DNA from: Arsenicicoccus piscis
GTDB taxonomy: Bacteria > Actinomycetota > Actinomycetes > Actinomycetales > Dermatophilaceae
DNA: 64,000 nt
Direction: 5' to 3'
NCBI RefSeq assembly: GCF_022568835.1
Contig: NZ_JAKZHV010000001.1
Location: 124,001 to 188,000 of the forward strand
The notes below the pieces were generated by a model that did no database searches, was not told the origin of the DNA, and saw only the letters and a list, made by a program, of their open reading frames with translations. Of this stretch, positions 7,981 through 16,178 are shown one piece after another; position 1 is the first letter of the stretch; each line of letters starts with the position of its first letter. The position numbers and the translations under genes are program-made.

Positions 7981-8026
7981 GAGCAGCTCGCCACCTCGTA
8001 GCCAACCAGGTGAGCCCTGCCGCCCG
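7981..8026 (+). repeat. 46-base direct repeat, right copy
   Basis: Second copy of the 7505-7550 repeat, located between the DUF2283 module and the DUF389 gene. It is a duplicate of coding sequence from the oxidoreductase 3' end and appears non-coding here. Confidence 0.9.
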
Positions 8027-8058
8027 GCGCGGACGGGGCGGGACGGCACACTGGGACC

Positions 8059-9015
8059 ATGCTCCAGCTGCGCATGGCGGTCCCGACGGCCCTCTCCGAG
8101 CAGGTGCTCGGCGTCCTGCGCGATCGTCCTGGGGTGAGCAGCCTGTCGCTCGTGCGCGGGGCGTCGCTGCAGCCGCCGGGCGACCTGGTCTACGCCGATG
8201 TCGCCCGCGAGTGCGTCAACGACGTGATCGAGGAGCTCCGCGCTGTGGGCCTGCACCACGAGGGCACCATCCATCTCGAGGCGGTGCCGGTGTGGCTGTC
8301 ACGCGCGGGGCTGGCCGCGGAGGCCTCGATCCCCGGCAGCCCGACCGACGCGGTGGTGTGGACCGACGTGACCCAGCGGGCCTACGACGAGTCCGAGCTC
8401 AACTGGACCTACGTGACGTTCATGGTGTTGGCCACGGTCATCGCCGCGATCGCGATCATCGTCGACAGCCAGATCCTGGTGATCGGGGCAATGGTGCTGG
8501 GACCCGAGTTCGGCGCCGTGGCCGCCCTCGGAGTTGCCTTGGTGCGCAAGCGGATCGGTCTGCTCGGGCACGCCGCGATCACTCTCGTGGTCGGCTTCGC
8601 GGTGGCGATCGGCGTCACCTGCCTGCTCGCCCTCCTGGCGCACGCCCTCGGGTGGGTGGACGTCCAGGACGTGACGGGCCCGCGCCCCGGCACCGCGTTC
8701 ATCTACAGCCCGGACCGGTGGTCCGTCATCGTGGCGGTCGTGGCGGCAGCCGCCGGCGTCCTGTCGCTGACCTCCAGCCGGGTGACCGGCCTGTCGGGCG
8801 TGTTCATCTCGGTGACCACGATCCCCGCCGCCGGGAACGTCGCGCTCTGTCTCGCCCTGGGCGTCACCAGCGAGGTCGTCGGCAGCCTGCAGCAGCTGGC
8901 GCTGACTCTGTCGGGCATGGCCCTGGCCGGCTGGCTGACCCTGTTGATCCAGCAGCAGGTGTGGTCGCGCGCGCGACTGCCGCAGCGCTACCGGCACAGC
9001 CCCCGGCGGGGCTGA
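8059..9015 (+). CDS. DUF389 membrane protein
   Basis: 318-residue DUF389 (TIGR00341-type) protein. It has a soluble N-terminal domain (about residues 1-110) followed by about six transmembrane helices, starting with [21 protein letters not shown] and the signature [21 protein letters not shown]. Function is not established; homologues are widespread in actinomycetes and cyanobacteria. Start choice: ATG 8059, with cacact (8047-8052) six bases upstream and no ribosome binding site, so probably leaderless. The C-terminus ends in a short Arg-rich cytoplasmic tail. Confidence 0.85.
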   Translation: MLQLRMAVPTALSEQVLGVLRDRPGVSSLSLVRGASLQPPGDLVYADVARECVNDVIEELRAVGLHHEGTIHLEAVPVWLSRAGLAAEASIPGSPTDAVVWTDVTQRAYDESELNWTYVTFMVLATVIAAIAIIVDSQILVIGAMVLGPEFGAVAALGVALVRKRIGLLGHAAITLVVGFAVAIGVTCLLALLAHALGWVDVQDVTGPRPGTAFIYSPDRWSVIVAVVAAAAGVLSLTSSRVTGLSGVFISVTTIPAAGNVALCLALGVTSEVVGSLQQLALTLSGMALAGWLTLLIQQQVWSRARLPQRYRHSPRRG

Positions 9016-9116
9016 GCCCGCTGACCCGACCCCCGCACGGTGGCCACTCGGATGAACGTTCAAACGAATCTGGTCAAGCGGCCCACGGGGCGCGCCGCGC
9101 TCCCTACGATGGAGGC

Positions 9117-9830
9117 GTGGACTGGACTTCCTATGACGCTGCGCTGTTCGACCTCGACGGCGTGATCACCCCCACGGCCGACGTGCACATGCGCGCGTGG
9201 TCGGACATGTTCAACGGCTACCTGCTGAGCCGAGGCGTGATCGAGCCCTACACGGACGCGGACTACTTCGCCTACGTCGACGGCAAGCCGCGCTACGACG
9301 GCGTGCGCTCGTTCCTCGCCTCGCGGCACATCGCGCTGCCGGAGGGCGAGCCGACCGACGGCCCCACCGAGGAGACGGTCCACGGCCTCGGCAACCGCAA
9401 GAACGACGCGTTCAACGCCGTCCTCGAGCGGGACGGCGTGCAGGCCTACCCCGGCTCGGTGCGGCTGCTCGACGAGCTCGCGGCCCGCGGCACCAAGGTC
9501 GCCGTGGTGTCCTCCTCGCAGAACGCCCCCGCCGTCCTCACGGCGGCGGGCCTGATCGACCGCTTCCCGGTGATCGTCGACGGCCGCGTCGCCAAGGCGA
9601 AGGGCCTGCCGGGCAAGCCGGCGCCGGACACCTTCCTGGACGCCGCCGCGCAGCTCGGCGTGGAGCCCGAGCGGGCGGTCGTCCTCGAGGATGCCCACTC
9701 CGGCGTGCAGGCCGGCCGCGCCGGCGCCTTCGGCCTCGTCGTCGGCGTAGACCGTGGCGCGGGAGCACAGTCCCTGCTCGCCAACGGTGCCGACGTCGTC
9801 GTGTCCGACCTCGCCGAGCTCCTCGCATGA
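9117..9830 (+). CDS. HAD-family beta-phosphoglucomutase-like hydrolase
   Basis: 237-residue HAD subfamily IA protein of the beta-phosphoglucomutase group. Motif I is FDLDGVITPTADVH, with the nucleophile Asp and the acid/base Asp two residues on. The cap region holds YVDGKPRYDGV, motif II is VVSSSQNA, and motif IV is LEDAHSGVQAGRAGAFG. It is predicted to interconvert beta-glucose-1-phosphate and glucose-6-phosphate. Its stop overlaps the ATG of the GH65 phosphorylase (ATGA), which would release the beta-sugar-1-phosphate it uses. The GTG at 9117 has both ggagg adjacent and tacgat (9105-9110) six bases upstream, so initiation may be leaderless. Confidence 0.9.
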   Translation: MDWTSYDAALFDLDGVITPTADVHMRAWSDMFNGYLLSRGVIEPYTDADYFAYVDGKPRYDGVRSFLASRHIALPEGEPTDGPTEETVHGLGNRKNDAFNAVLERDGVQAYPGSVRLLDELAARGTKVAVVSSSQNAPAVLTAAGLIDRFPVIVDGRVAKAKGLPGKPAPDTFLDAAAQLGVEPERAVVLEDAHSGVQAGRAGAFGLVVGVDRGAGAQSLLANGADVVVSDLAELLA

Positions 9831-12332
9831 ACGTCCACGAGATCGGCCCCGACCCGCTCGACCGCGACCGCTTCCCCGTCGACCCCTGGCGCCTGGTCGA
9901 GAGCTACCCGTCCGACGAGGACCTCGGCACCACCGAGACGCTGTTCGCCGTCGGCAACGGCTACCTCGGCATGCGCGGCAACGTCGAGGAGGGCCGCCAC
10001 GCCCACTCGCACGGCACCTTCATCAACGGGTTCCACGAGACCTGGGCGATCCGGCACGCCGAGGAGGCCTTCGGCTTCGCGCGCACCGGCCAGACGATCG
10101 TCAACGTGCCGGACACCAAGACCATCAAGCTCTACGTCGACGACGAGCCGCTGTTGCTGTCGATGGCCGACTTCGAGGACTACGAGCGCAGCCTGGACTT
10201 CCACGACGGGGTGCTGCGCCGCCACCTGATCTGGCGCACGCCGTCGGGCAAGCGGGTCAAGGTCGTGTCGACCCGCATGGTGTCGTTCACCGAGCGCCAC
10301 CTCGCGCTGATGACCTTCGAGGTCACCATGCTCGAGGGGTCCGCGCCCGTGGTCGTCTCCAGCCAGGTCCTCAACCGCCAGGACGGGTTCGACGAGTACC
10401 ACGTGGCGACGGCGGCGGCCGGCGAGGGCTTCGACCCGCGCAAGTCCAGCCGCTTCGACCAGCGGGTGCTCGACCCGCAGCAGGCCTGGAACAGCGAGCG
10501 TCGGATGATCCTCGGCTACCGCTGCGTCAACTCCGGCATGACCCTCGCGGTCGGCGCCGACCACACGATCGTCACGGACAACGCGTTCGAGGAGCTCATC
10601 TCCACCGAGCCCGACCTCGGCAAGAAGGTCTACCGCGTCCGCGCCGAGCCCGGCCGCCCGATCACCATCACCAAGGCCGTGAGCTACCACACCTCGCGCG
10701 GCGTCCCGACCCGCGAGCTGTTCGACCGCTGTCGGCGCACGCTGGACCGGGTCCGCGAGCACGGCTTCGACCACTACGCCGCGGAGCAGCGGCGCTGGCT
10801 CGACACCTACTGGGCCAACACCGACGTGACCATCCCCGGCCAGGACGCCGTCCAGCAGGCCACCCGGTGGAACCTCTTCCAGCTCGCCCAGGCGGCGGCC
10901 CGCGCCGACCAGATGGGGGTGGCCGCCAAGGGCGTCTCCGGGTCGGGCTACGAGGGGCACTACTTCTGGGACACCGAGGTCTACGTGATCCCTTTCCTCA
11001 CCTACACGAACCCGTCGATCGCCCGCAACGCGCTGCGTTTTCGGATCAACCTGCTCGGCAAGGCCGAGGAGCGCGCCTACGAGATGTCCCAGCGCGGGGC
11101 GCTCTACCCGTGGCGCACCATCAACGGCGAGGAGGCGTCGGCCTACTACGCGGCCGGCACCGCGCAGTACCACATCAACGCCGACGTGGCGTTCGCCCTC
11201 ACCAAGTTCGCTGAGGTCACCGGCGACAACGGATTCATGTATCGCGACGGAGCCGAGGTGCTCGCCCAGACCGCCCGGATGTTCGCCGACCTCGGCTTCT
11301 GGCGCACCAACAGCACCGAGTCGTTCCACATCCACGGGGTGACCGGACCGGACGAGTACACCACCGTCGTCAACAACAACCTGTTCACGAACGTCATGGC
11401 CAAGGCCAACCTGCACAACGCCGCCGCGGTGCTCACGCAGATGAAGCACGATGACCCGCAGGCGTATTCGCGACTCGTGAAGAGACTCGACCTCAGCGAG
11501 GACGAGATCGAGGAGTGGGACCGCTGCGCCGAGGGGATGTTCATCCCCTTCGACGAGACCGTCGGCGTGCACCCGCAGGCCGACCACTTCCTCGACCGCG
11601 AGCTGTGGGACCTCGAGCACACCCCCGCCGACAAGCGACCGTTGCTCCTGCACTACCACCCGCTCGTGATCTACCGCTTCCAGGTGCTCAAGCAGGCCGA
11701 CGTGGTGCTCGCGCTGTTCCTGCAGGGTGACCAGTTCACCCTCGCCGAGAAGAAGGCCGACTTCGAGTACTACGACCCGATCACCACGGGCGACTCGACC
11801 CTGTCGGCCGTCGTGCAGTCGATCATCGCGGCCGAGGTGGGCTACGCCGACATGGCGTTGCGCTACTTCCTCACCGGCCTCTACGTCGACCTGGCGGACC
11901 TCCACCGCAACACCTCCGACGGCGTGCACATCGCCTCGGCCGGTGGCGTGTGGACCGCCCTGGTCCACGGCTTCGCCGGTCTGCGCGACCACGGGGGTGA
12001 TCTCGTTCGACCCGCGCCTGCCGCGCGAGTGGCCCGAGCTCAGCTTCCCGATCCGCGTGCGCGGGACGCGCCTTCGAGTCACCCTGCGGACCAAGGAGAT
12101 TCACTTCGAGGTCGAGGAGGGCGGCCCGCTGGAGGTCTGTGTCCGAGGCACCACCTGCACCGTAGAGCCCGGGGCCGGCACGACCGTCCCGCTCGCCAAC
12201 CAGGGTCCGCGGCTCCCGAGCTTCGAGGGCACCCACCCGATCGTGGGGGGCAAGCGCGCCGACGGCACCCTGATCACCGCCGGCATCCCCGACCCCGACC
12301 TCAGCTGGGAAGAGGCGCAGCGCACCGACTGA
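9827..12332 (+). pseudogene. GH65 disaccharide phosphorylase, one frameshift near the C-terminus
   Basis: Family 65 inverting phosphorylase for alpha-linked glucobioses (trehalose, maltose or kojibiose). It shows the N-terminal beta-sandwich (FAVGNGYLGMRGNVEEG), the (alpha/alpha)6 barrel with YEGHYFWDTEVYVIPF, the catalytic acid in VTGPDEYTT, and GDSTLSAVVQSIIAAEVG, the usual phosphate-site segment, where Gln stands in place of the His of maltose phosphorylases. The frame breaks at a run of five G (11993-11997). With four G the protein continues DHGVISFDPRLPREWPELSF to the stop at 12330-12332, for about 834 residues. Unrepaired, the last barrel-capping beta-domain is replaced by about 165 unrelated residues. 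A homopolymer indel is a common sequencing error, so the gene may be intact. Confidence 0.88.
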
Positions 12333-12360
12333 CGACCGCTTGGGCGCTACGTTGGATCCC

Positions 12361-12936
12361 ATGCACCTCCAGCGACTGGCCGTGTTCTGCGGCTCCGCCC
12401 CCGGCACCGCGCACACCGACCTCGCCTACGCGCTCGGCCAGACCCTGGCCGAGCGCGGCATCGGTCTGGTCTACGGCGCGGGCGGGGCGGGCCTGATGGG
12501 CGCGGTCGCCCAGGGCGCCCTGGACGGCGGTGGCGAGGTCATCGGCGTCATCCCCACCGCGATGGTCGCGCGCGAGTGGGGCAAGACCGGACTGACGGAG
12601 TTCCACGCGGTCGAGTCGATGCACCAGCGCAAGGCCATGATGGCCGAGCGCTCCGACGCGTTCGTCGCGCTGCCCAGTGGGCTCGGCACCCTCGAGGAGA
12701 TCTTCGAGGTGTGGACCTGGCGCACCCTCGGCTACCACGACAAGCCGGTCGCGTTCCTCGACGCCGACGGGTTCTGGACTCCGTTGCTGGACAGCGTGAT
12801 CGGCCTCGGCGATGCCGGTTTCATCCGACCCGGCGTCCTCGAGGACCTGGTCGTCGCGCCGACCGTCGACACCCTGCTGGACCAGCTCGAGGAGCGGGTC
12901 ACCCCCGGTCGGTCAGCCCTGGTCCCCGGCACCTGA
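12361..12936 (+). CDS. LOG-family (TIGR00730) putative nucleotide hydrolase
   Basis: 191-residue Rossmann-fold protein of the LOG/lysine-decarboxylase-like family; characterised members are cytokinin riboside 5'-monophosphate phosphoribohydrolases. It has VFCGSAPG at the N-terminus, GLVYGAGGAGLMGAVA, and ESMHQRKAMM with the conserved Arg-Lys. The active-site loop reads PSGLGTLEE; the second residue of the usual PGGxGTxxE motif is Ser instead of Gly. The ATG at 12361 follows tacgtt (12348-12353) by seven bases with no Shine-Dalgarno. It is convergent with metB, overlapping by 24 bases. Confidence 0.88.
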   Translation: MHLQRLAVFCGSAPGTAHTDLAYALGQTLAERGIGLVYGAGGAGLMGAVAQGALDGGGEVIGVIPTAMVAREWGKTGLTEFHAVESMHQRKAMMAERSDAFVALPSGLGTLEEIFEVWTWRTLGYHDKPVAFLDADGFWTPLLDSVIGLGDAGFIRPGVLEDLVVAPTVDTLLDQLEERVTPGRSALVPGT

Positions 12937-14190
12937 GGTCGCGAGCGCCCGGTCGAGCGCGCGGGTCAGGTCGGCGGCGAGGTCGGCCGGGTCCTCGATG
13001 CCGATCGACAGCCGCAGCAGGCCGTCGGTCACGCCCGCGGCCGCGCGCGCCTCGTCCGTCATCGCGAGGTGGGTCATCGTGGCGGGGTGGTCGACGAGCG
13101 ACTCCGTGCCACCGAGCGACTCGGCGAGCGAGAAGCACGTCAGTCCGTCGACGAAGCGACGCACCGCGGCCTCGCCCCCGGCCAGCTCGAGGCTGACGAT
13201 CGACCCGAAGCCGCGCTGCTGGCGAGCCGCGATGTCGTGGCCCGGGTGGTCGGGCAGCCCCGGCCAGTAGGTCGCGGCGACGGCGGGATGGCTCGCGAAC
13301 AGCTCGGCCACCACCCGAGCGTTCTCCTCGTGGACGCGCAGCCGTGCCGGCAGCGAGCGCAGCCCGCGCGCCGTGAGGTAGGAGTCGAACGGCGCGCCGG
13401 TGACGCCAAGCACGTTGGACCAGTAGGTCATCCGCTCGTGCAGCTCGTCCGTCGAGCTGACGATCGCACCGCCCACGACGTCGCTGTGCCCGTTGATGTA
13501 CTTCGTCGTCGAGTGGAAGACCAGGTCCACCCCGAGCGCCAGCGGCTGCTGCAGCAGCGGCGACAGGAAGGTGTTGTCGGCCACCACGGTCGCCCCGGCC
13601 GCCTTGGCGGCGGCCGTCACGGCGGCGATGTCGGTGATGCGCAGCAGCGGGTTCGACGGGGTCTCGAGCCACACGACGGTGACGTCGCCCGCGGCGAGCG
13701 CACGGTCTACGGCAGCGGGGTCGGTGAAGTCCACGGTGCGGTGGACCAGGTAGCCCTTGTCGGCCAGCTCGACGAACAGCCGCCAGGTGCCGCCGTAGCA
13801 GTCGTGCGGGATGAGCACGACGTCGCCGGGCTTGGTCAGCGCCGTGACGATGGTCGTCATGGCCGCGGTGCCGGTGCAGGTCACGACCCCGCCGGCCCCA
13901 CCCTCGAGCTCGGCGAGCGCCGTGCCGAGGACGTCGCGCGTCGGGTTGCCGGCCCGGGTGTAGTCGTAGTCGCGCGCCTCACCGAAGGCGCGGAACGAGA
14001 ACGTGCTCGACAGGTAGATCGGGGGCACGACCGCGCCCTGAGCCTCGTCGGTGCCGATGCCCACCCGCACCGCCGCCGTCTGGGGGCGGTGACCCGAGGA
14101 CATGGTGACCTTGCTCGTCGCGGACTGGCGGGCTGCCGTGGCGGCGTGGGCCTCGGTCACCTCGTGGGCGTCGCGGGTGGAGTCGGTCAT
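12913..14190 (-). CDS. metB: Cystathionine gamma-synthase
   Basis: 425-residue PLP enzyme of the Cys/Met family. The core begins near residue 47 with GAVVPPIYLSSTFSF, and DYDYTRAGNPTRDVLGTALA, VWLETPSNPLLRITDI and FHSTTKYINGHSDVVGG follow, the last with the PLP lysine. The SLAESLGGTESLVDHPATMTH end is typical of MetB-type gamma-synthases, which make cystathionine from an activated homoserine and cysteine. The ATG at 14190 has gaagga five bases upstream. About 30 residues precede the usual family start (MSSGHRPQT), so an internal start is possible. The leader carries four 13-base repeats. Confidence 0.9.
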   Translation of the reverse strand: MTDSTRDAHEVTEAHAATAARQSATSKVTMSSGHRPQTAAVRVGIGTDEAQGAVVPPIYLSSTFSFRAFGEARDYDYTRAGNPTRDVLGTALAELEGGAGGVVTCTGTAAMTTIVTALTKPGDVVLIPHDCYGGTWRLFVELADKGYLVHRTVDFTDPAAVDRALAAGDVTVVWLETPSNPLLRITDIAAVTAAAKAAGATVVADNTFLSPLLQQPLALGVDLVFHSTTKYINGHSDVVGGAIVSSTDELHERMTYWSNVLGVTGAPFDSYLTARGLRSLPARLRVHEENARVVAELFASHPAVAATYWPGLPDHPGHDIAARQQRGFGSIVSLELAGGEAAVRRFVDGLTCFSLAESLGGTESLVDHPATMTHLAMTDEARAAAGVTDGLLRLSIGIEDPADLAADLTRALDRALATSGAGDQG

Positions 14191-14207
14191 CGTGATCCTT
14201 CGCAAGG

Positions 14208-14259
14208 GGTCGGTGGGTCAGATCGGTGGGTCAGGTCGCTGAGTCGGGTCGCTGGGTCG
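14208..14259 (-). repeat. 13-base tandem repeat, 4 units, in the metB leader
   Basis: Four contiguous units: GGTCGGTGGGTCA, GATCGGTGGGTCA, GGTCGCTGAGTCG and GGTCGCTGGGTCG (plus strand). They lie 18-70 bases upstream of the metB start. I see no SAM-riboswitch consensus here. Confidence 0.8.
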
Positions 14260-14429
14260 AGCAGGGCTGGGCACGCTCGCCGCAGGCTATCGAGACGAGC
14301 GGCGCGCACCCAAGACGGTTTCGCCCCTCGGGCGGCGAGGTGGCTACGGAGCGGGTGAGCGCGAAAAGTCTGCGTCGCGACGTTCACCCACCTTGACCAA
14401 AACGCCGCCGACCTGCGGCAATCCGCTAT

Positions 14430-14456
14430 TTGAATGATCAACTCACGGATTAGGAT
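14430..14456 (+). promoter_or_regulatory. marR promoter and candidate autoregulatory operator
   Basis: taggat (14451-14456) ends six bases before the marR ATG, which indicates leaderless transcription. Just upstream lies TTGAATGATCAA (14430-14441), a TTGA-N4-TCAA palindrome at the -35 position. This resembles MarR-type half-sites and is suitable for autorepression. Confidence 0.55.
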
Positions 14457-14462
14457 GACGCT

Positions 14463-14948
14463 ATGGAAACCCGCTGGTTGACCCCCGAGCAGGAGGATGC
14501 GTGGCGTGCCCTCATGGCCGCCCTGCTGCTGCTCCCGGGTGCGTTGGACAGCCAGCTGCAGCGCGACGCGGGCCTCAACCACGCGTCCTACGCCGTGCTC
14601 GCCGCCCTGTCCGAGTCGCCGGGACGCGCCGTCCGACTGAGCCGGCTCGCCGCGATCGCGGCGATGAGCATGTCGCGGCTCTCGCACCTCGTCGACCGCC
14701 TCGAGCGGTCCGGCTGGGTGGAGCGACGAGCGGTGCCCGGCGATGGCCGCAGCACCGAGGCAGTGCTGACCGACGCGGGTTGGGCCAAGGTCGTCGAGAC
14801 CGCCCCCGGGCACGCCGACTTCGTCCGCCGACTGGTGTTCGACGGGCTCACCCCGGCACAGGTGGAGGCGCTGAAGGACGTCTTCGGCACGATCGTGCCG
14901 AAGCTGGATCCCGAGGACCGCGCGCGGACCTACCGACCGGCGTCCTGA
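14463..14948 (+). CDS. MarR-family transcriptional regulator
   Basis: 161-residue winged-helix regulator. It has an N-terminal dimerisation helix (EQEDAWRALMAALLLLPGAL), the helix-turn-helix RLSRLAAIAAMSMSRLSHLVDRLE and the wing WVERRAVPGDGRSTEAVLTDAG, where the DGR-T pattern is diagnostic for MarR. The C-terminal helices end with FGTIVPKLDPED. It overlaps the convergent MFS exporter by 19 bases, and such neighbours are often the regulated efflux gene. Ligand unknown. Confidence 0.9.
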   Translation: METRWLTPEQEDAWRALMAALLLLPGALDSQLQRDAGLNHASYAVLAALSESPGRAVRLSRLAAIAAMSMSRLSHLVDRLERSGWVERRAVPGDGRSTEAVLTDAGWAKVVETAPGHADFVRRLVFDGLTPAQVEALKDVFGTIVPKLDPEDRARTYRPAS

Positions 14949-16141
14949 TCGGCCGCAGGCATCGTCTCGCGCGCCGGCAGCCAGGCCAGCGCCCCGACGA
15001 GCAGCACCAGCCCGGTCACGCCGAACGCCCAGCCGAAGCCGAGTCGGTCGGCGAGCACGCCCGCGAGCACCGGGCCGAGGATGGCGCCGAGGTCCGAGGA
15101 CATCTGGAACGCCGCGAGCACCTTGCCACCGGAGCGGTCACGCCCGATGACGTCCGCCACCGCAGCCTGCTGACCGGGACCGAGCAGGCCGGTGCCGAGG
15201 CCCGCGACCGCCGACAGCACGAAGAACGGCACGAGCGCTGACGCGAGCCCGAAGGCGATCGTGGCGACGCCGCTGACGACCAGCCCCGCGATGACCAGCG
15301 GGCGGCGTCCGCGCACGTCGGTCAGCCGACCCGAGAGGGTCAGCGCCACCGCGTTGCCGCCGGCGAAGATCGCCAGCGCTGCGCCCGCGACCCAGGGCTC
15401 ACCCGCGACGGCCACCGCCGCGAACAGGGGCAGGAGGGCTACGCGCACACCGAAGTTCGCCCAGCCGTTGGCAAAGCTGGACACCAGTGCCGCGCGGTAG
15501 GCCGAGTCCGCGAGCGCCTCGCGCACGGTCATGACGGCCAGCACCGGGGTGCCCGGCGCCGGCCGCAGCGACGCGTCCTTGAGGAAGACCGCGACGACGG
15601 CGCTCGCGACGAGCAGCGCCACGGCGTAGACGATGAACGGCATCCGCATCCCGAGCCCGGCCAGCACCCCACCCACGACCGGGCCGAGGATGCCGCCGAG
15701 CAGGAACGCCGTCGCGTAGGCCGAGGACACCCGCCCACGGATGCTCGGCGGGGCGAGGCGCACCATCAGCCCCATGGCCGACACGGTGAACATCGTCGAG
15801 CCGATGCCGCCCACCCCACGAAAGAGCAGCAGCTGCCAGTAGGTCTGCGCGAACGCCGTCGCCGCGGTCGAGGCCGCGACGATCAGCAGTCCGAGCAGGT
15901 AGACCGGTCGCTCACCGAGGCGACCGATGAGGGCTCCGCCGAGCGGCGCGAACACGAGCCGGAAGAAGGCGAATGCGCTGACCACGACGGACGCGGCCGC
16001 CACCCCGACGTCGAAGCTGCGGGCGAACTGCGGCAGCACCGGGGAGATCAGCCCGTAGCCGATGGCGATCACGAACGCTGCGGCCACCAGCACCCAGATC
16101 TCGCGGGGGATGCGGACGGCGGCGTCGGTGCGGGTGGTCAC
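14930..16141 (-). CDS. MFS transporter (DHA1-like exporter)
   Basis: 403-residue major facilitator with about 12 transmembrane helices. It begins PREIWVLVAAAFVIAIGYGL and carries the motif-A-like loop GALIGRLGERPVYLLG between helices 2 and 3, a second copy SGRLTDVRGRRPLVIAG in the C-half, and motif C-like GILGPVVGGVLAG, which is usual in drug exporters. The GTG at 16141 is preceded by catact (16155-16150), eight bases away, and fits the family start. The longer upstream frame has no membrane or family content. Substrate unknown; the adjacent MarR suggests a small hydrophobic compound. Confidence 0.87.
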   Translation of the reverse strand: MTTRTDAAVRIPREIWVLVAAAFVIAIGYGLISPVLPQFARSFDVGVAAASVVVSAFAFFRLVFAPLGGALIGRLGERPVYLLGLLIVAASTAATAFAQTYWQLLLFRGVGGIGSTMFTVSAMGLMVRLAPPSIRGRVSSAYATAFLLGGILGPVVGGVLAGLGMRMPFIVYAVALLVASAVVAVFLKDASLRPAPGTPVLAVMTVREALADSAYRAALVSSFANGWANFGVRVALLPLFAAVAVAGEPWVAGAALAIFAGGNAVALTLSGRLTDVRGRRPLVIAGLVVSGVATIAFGLASALVPFFVLSAVAGLGTGLLGPGQQAAVADVIGRDRSGGKVLAAFQMSSDLGAILGPVLAGVLADRLGFGWAFGVTGLVLLVGALAWLPARETMPAADQDAGR

Positions 16142-16178
16142 GACAGGCCAGTATGCCTGGCGGCCGCCACCGGGAGCG

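Noticed and set aside
9446..12094. 882-codon minus-strand frame opposite the GH65 gene
   Set aside because: Typical GC-rich antisense shadow (Val/Gly/Asp/Arg repeats); the plus strand carries catalytic motifs.
14191..14462. SAM riboswitch upstream of metB
   Set aside because: No SAM-I, SAM-II or SAM-IV consensus core could be recognised; only short tandem repeats are present.
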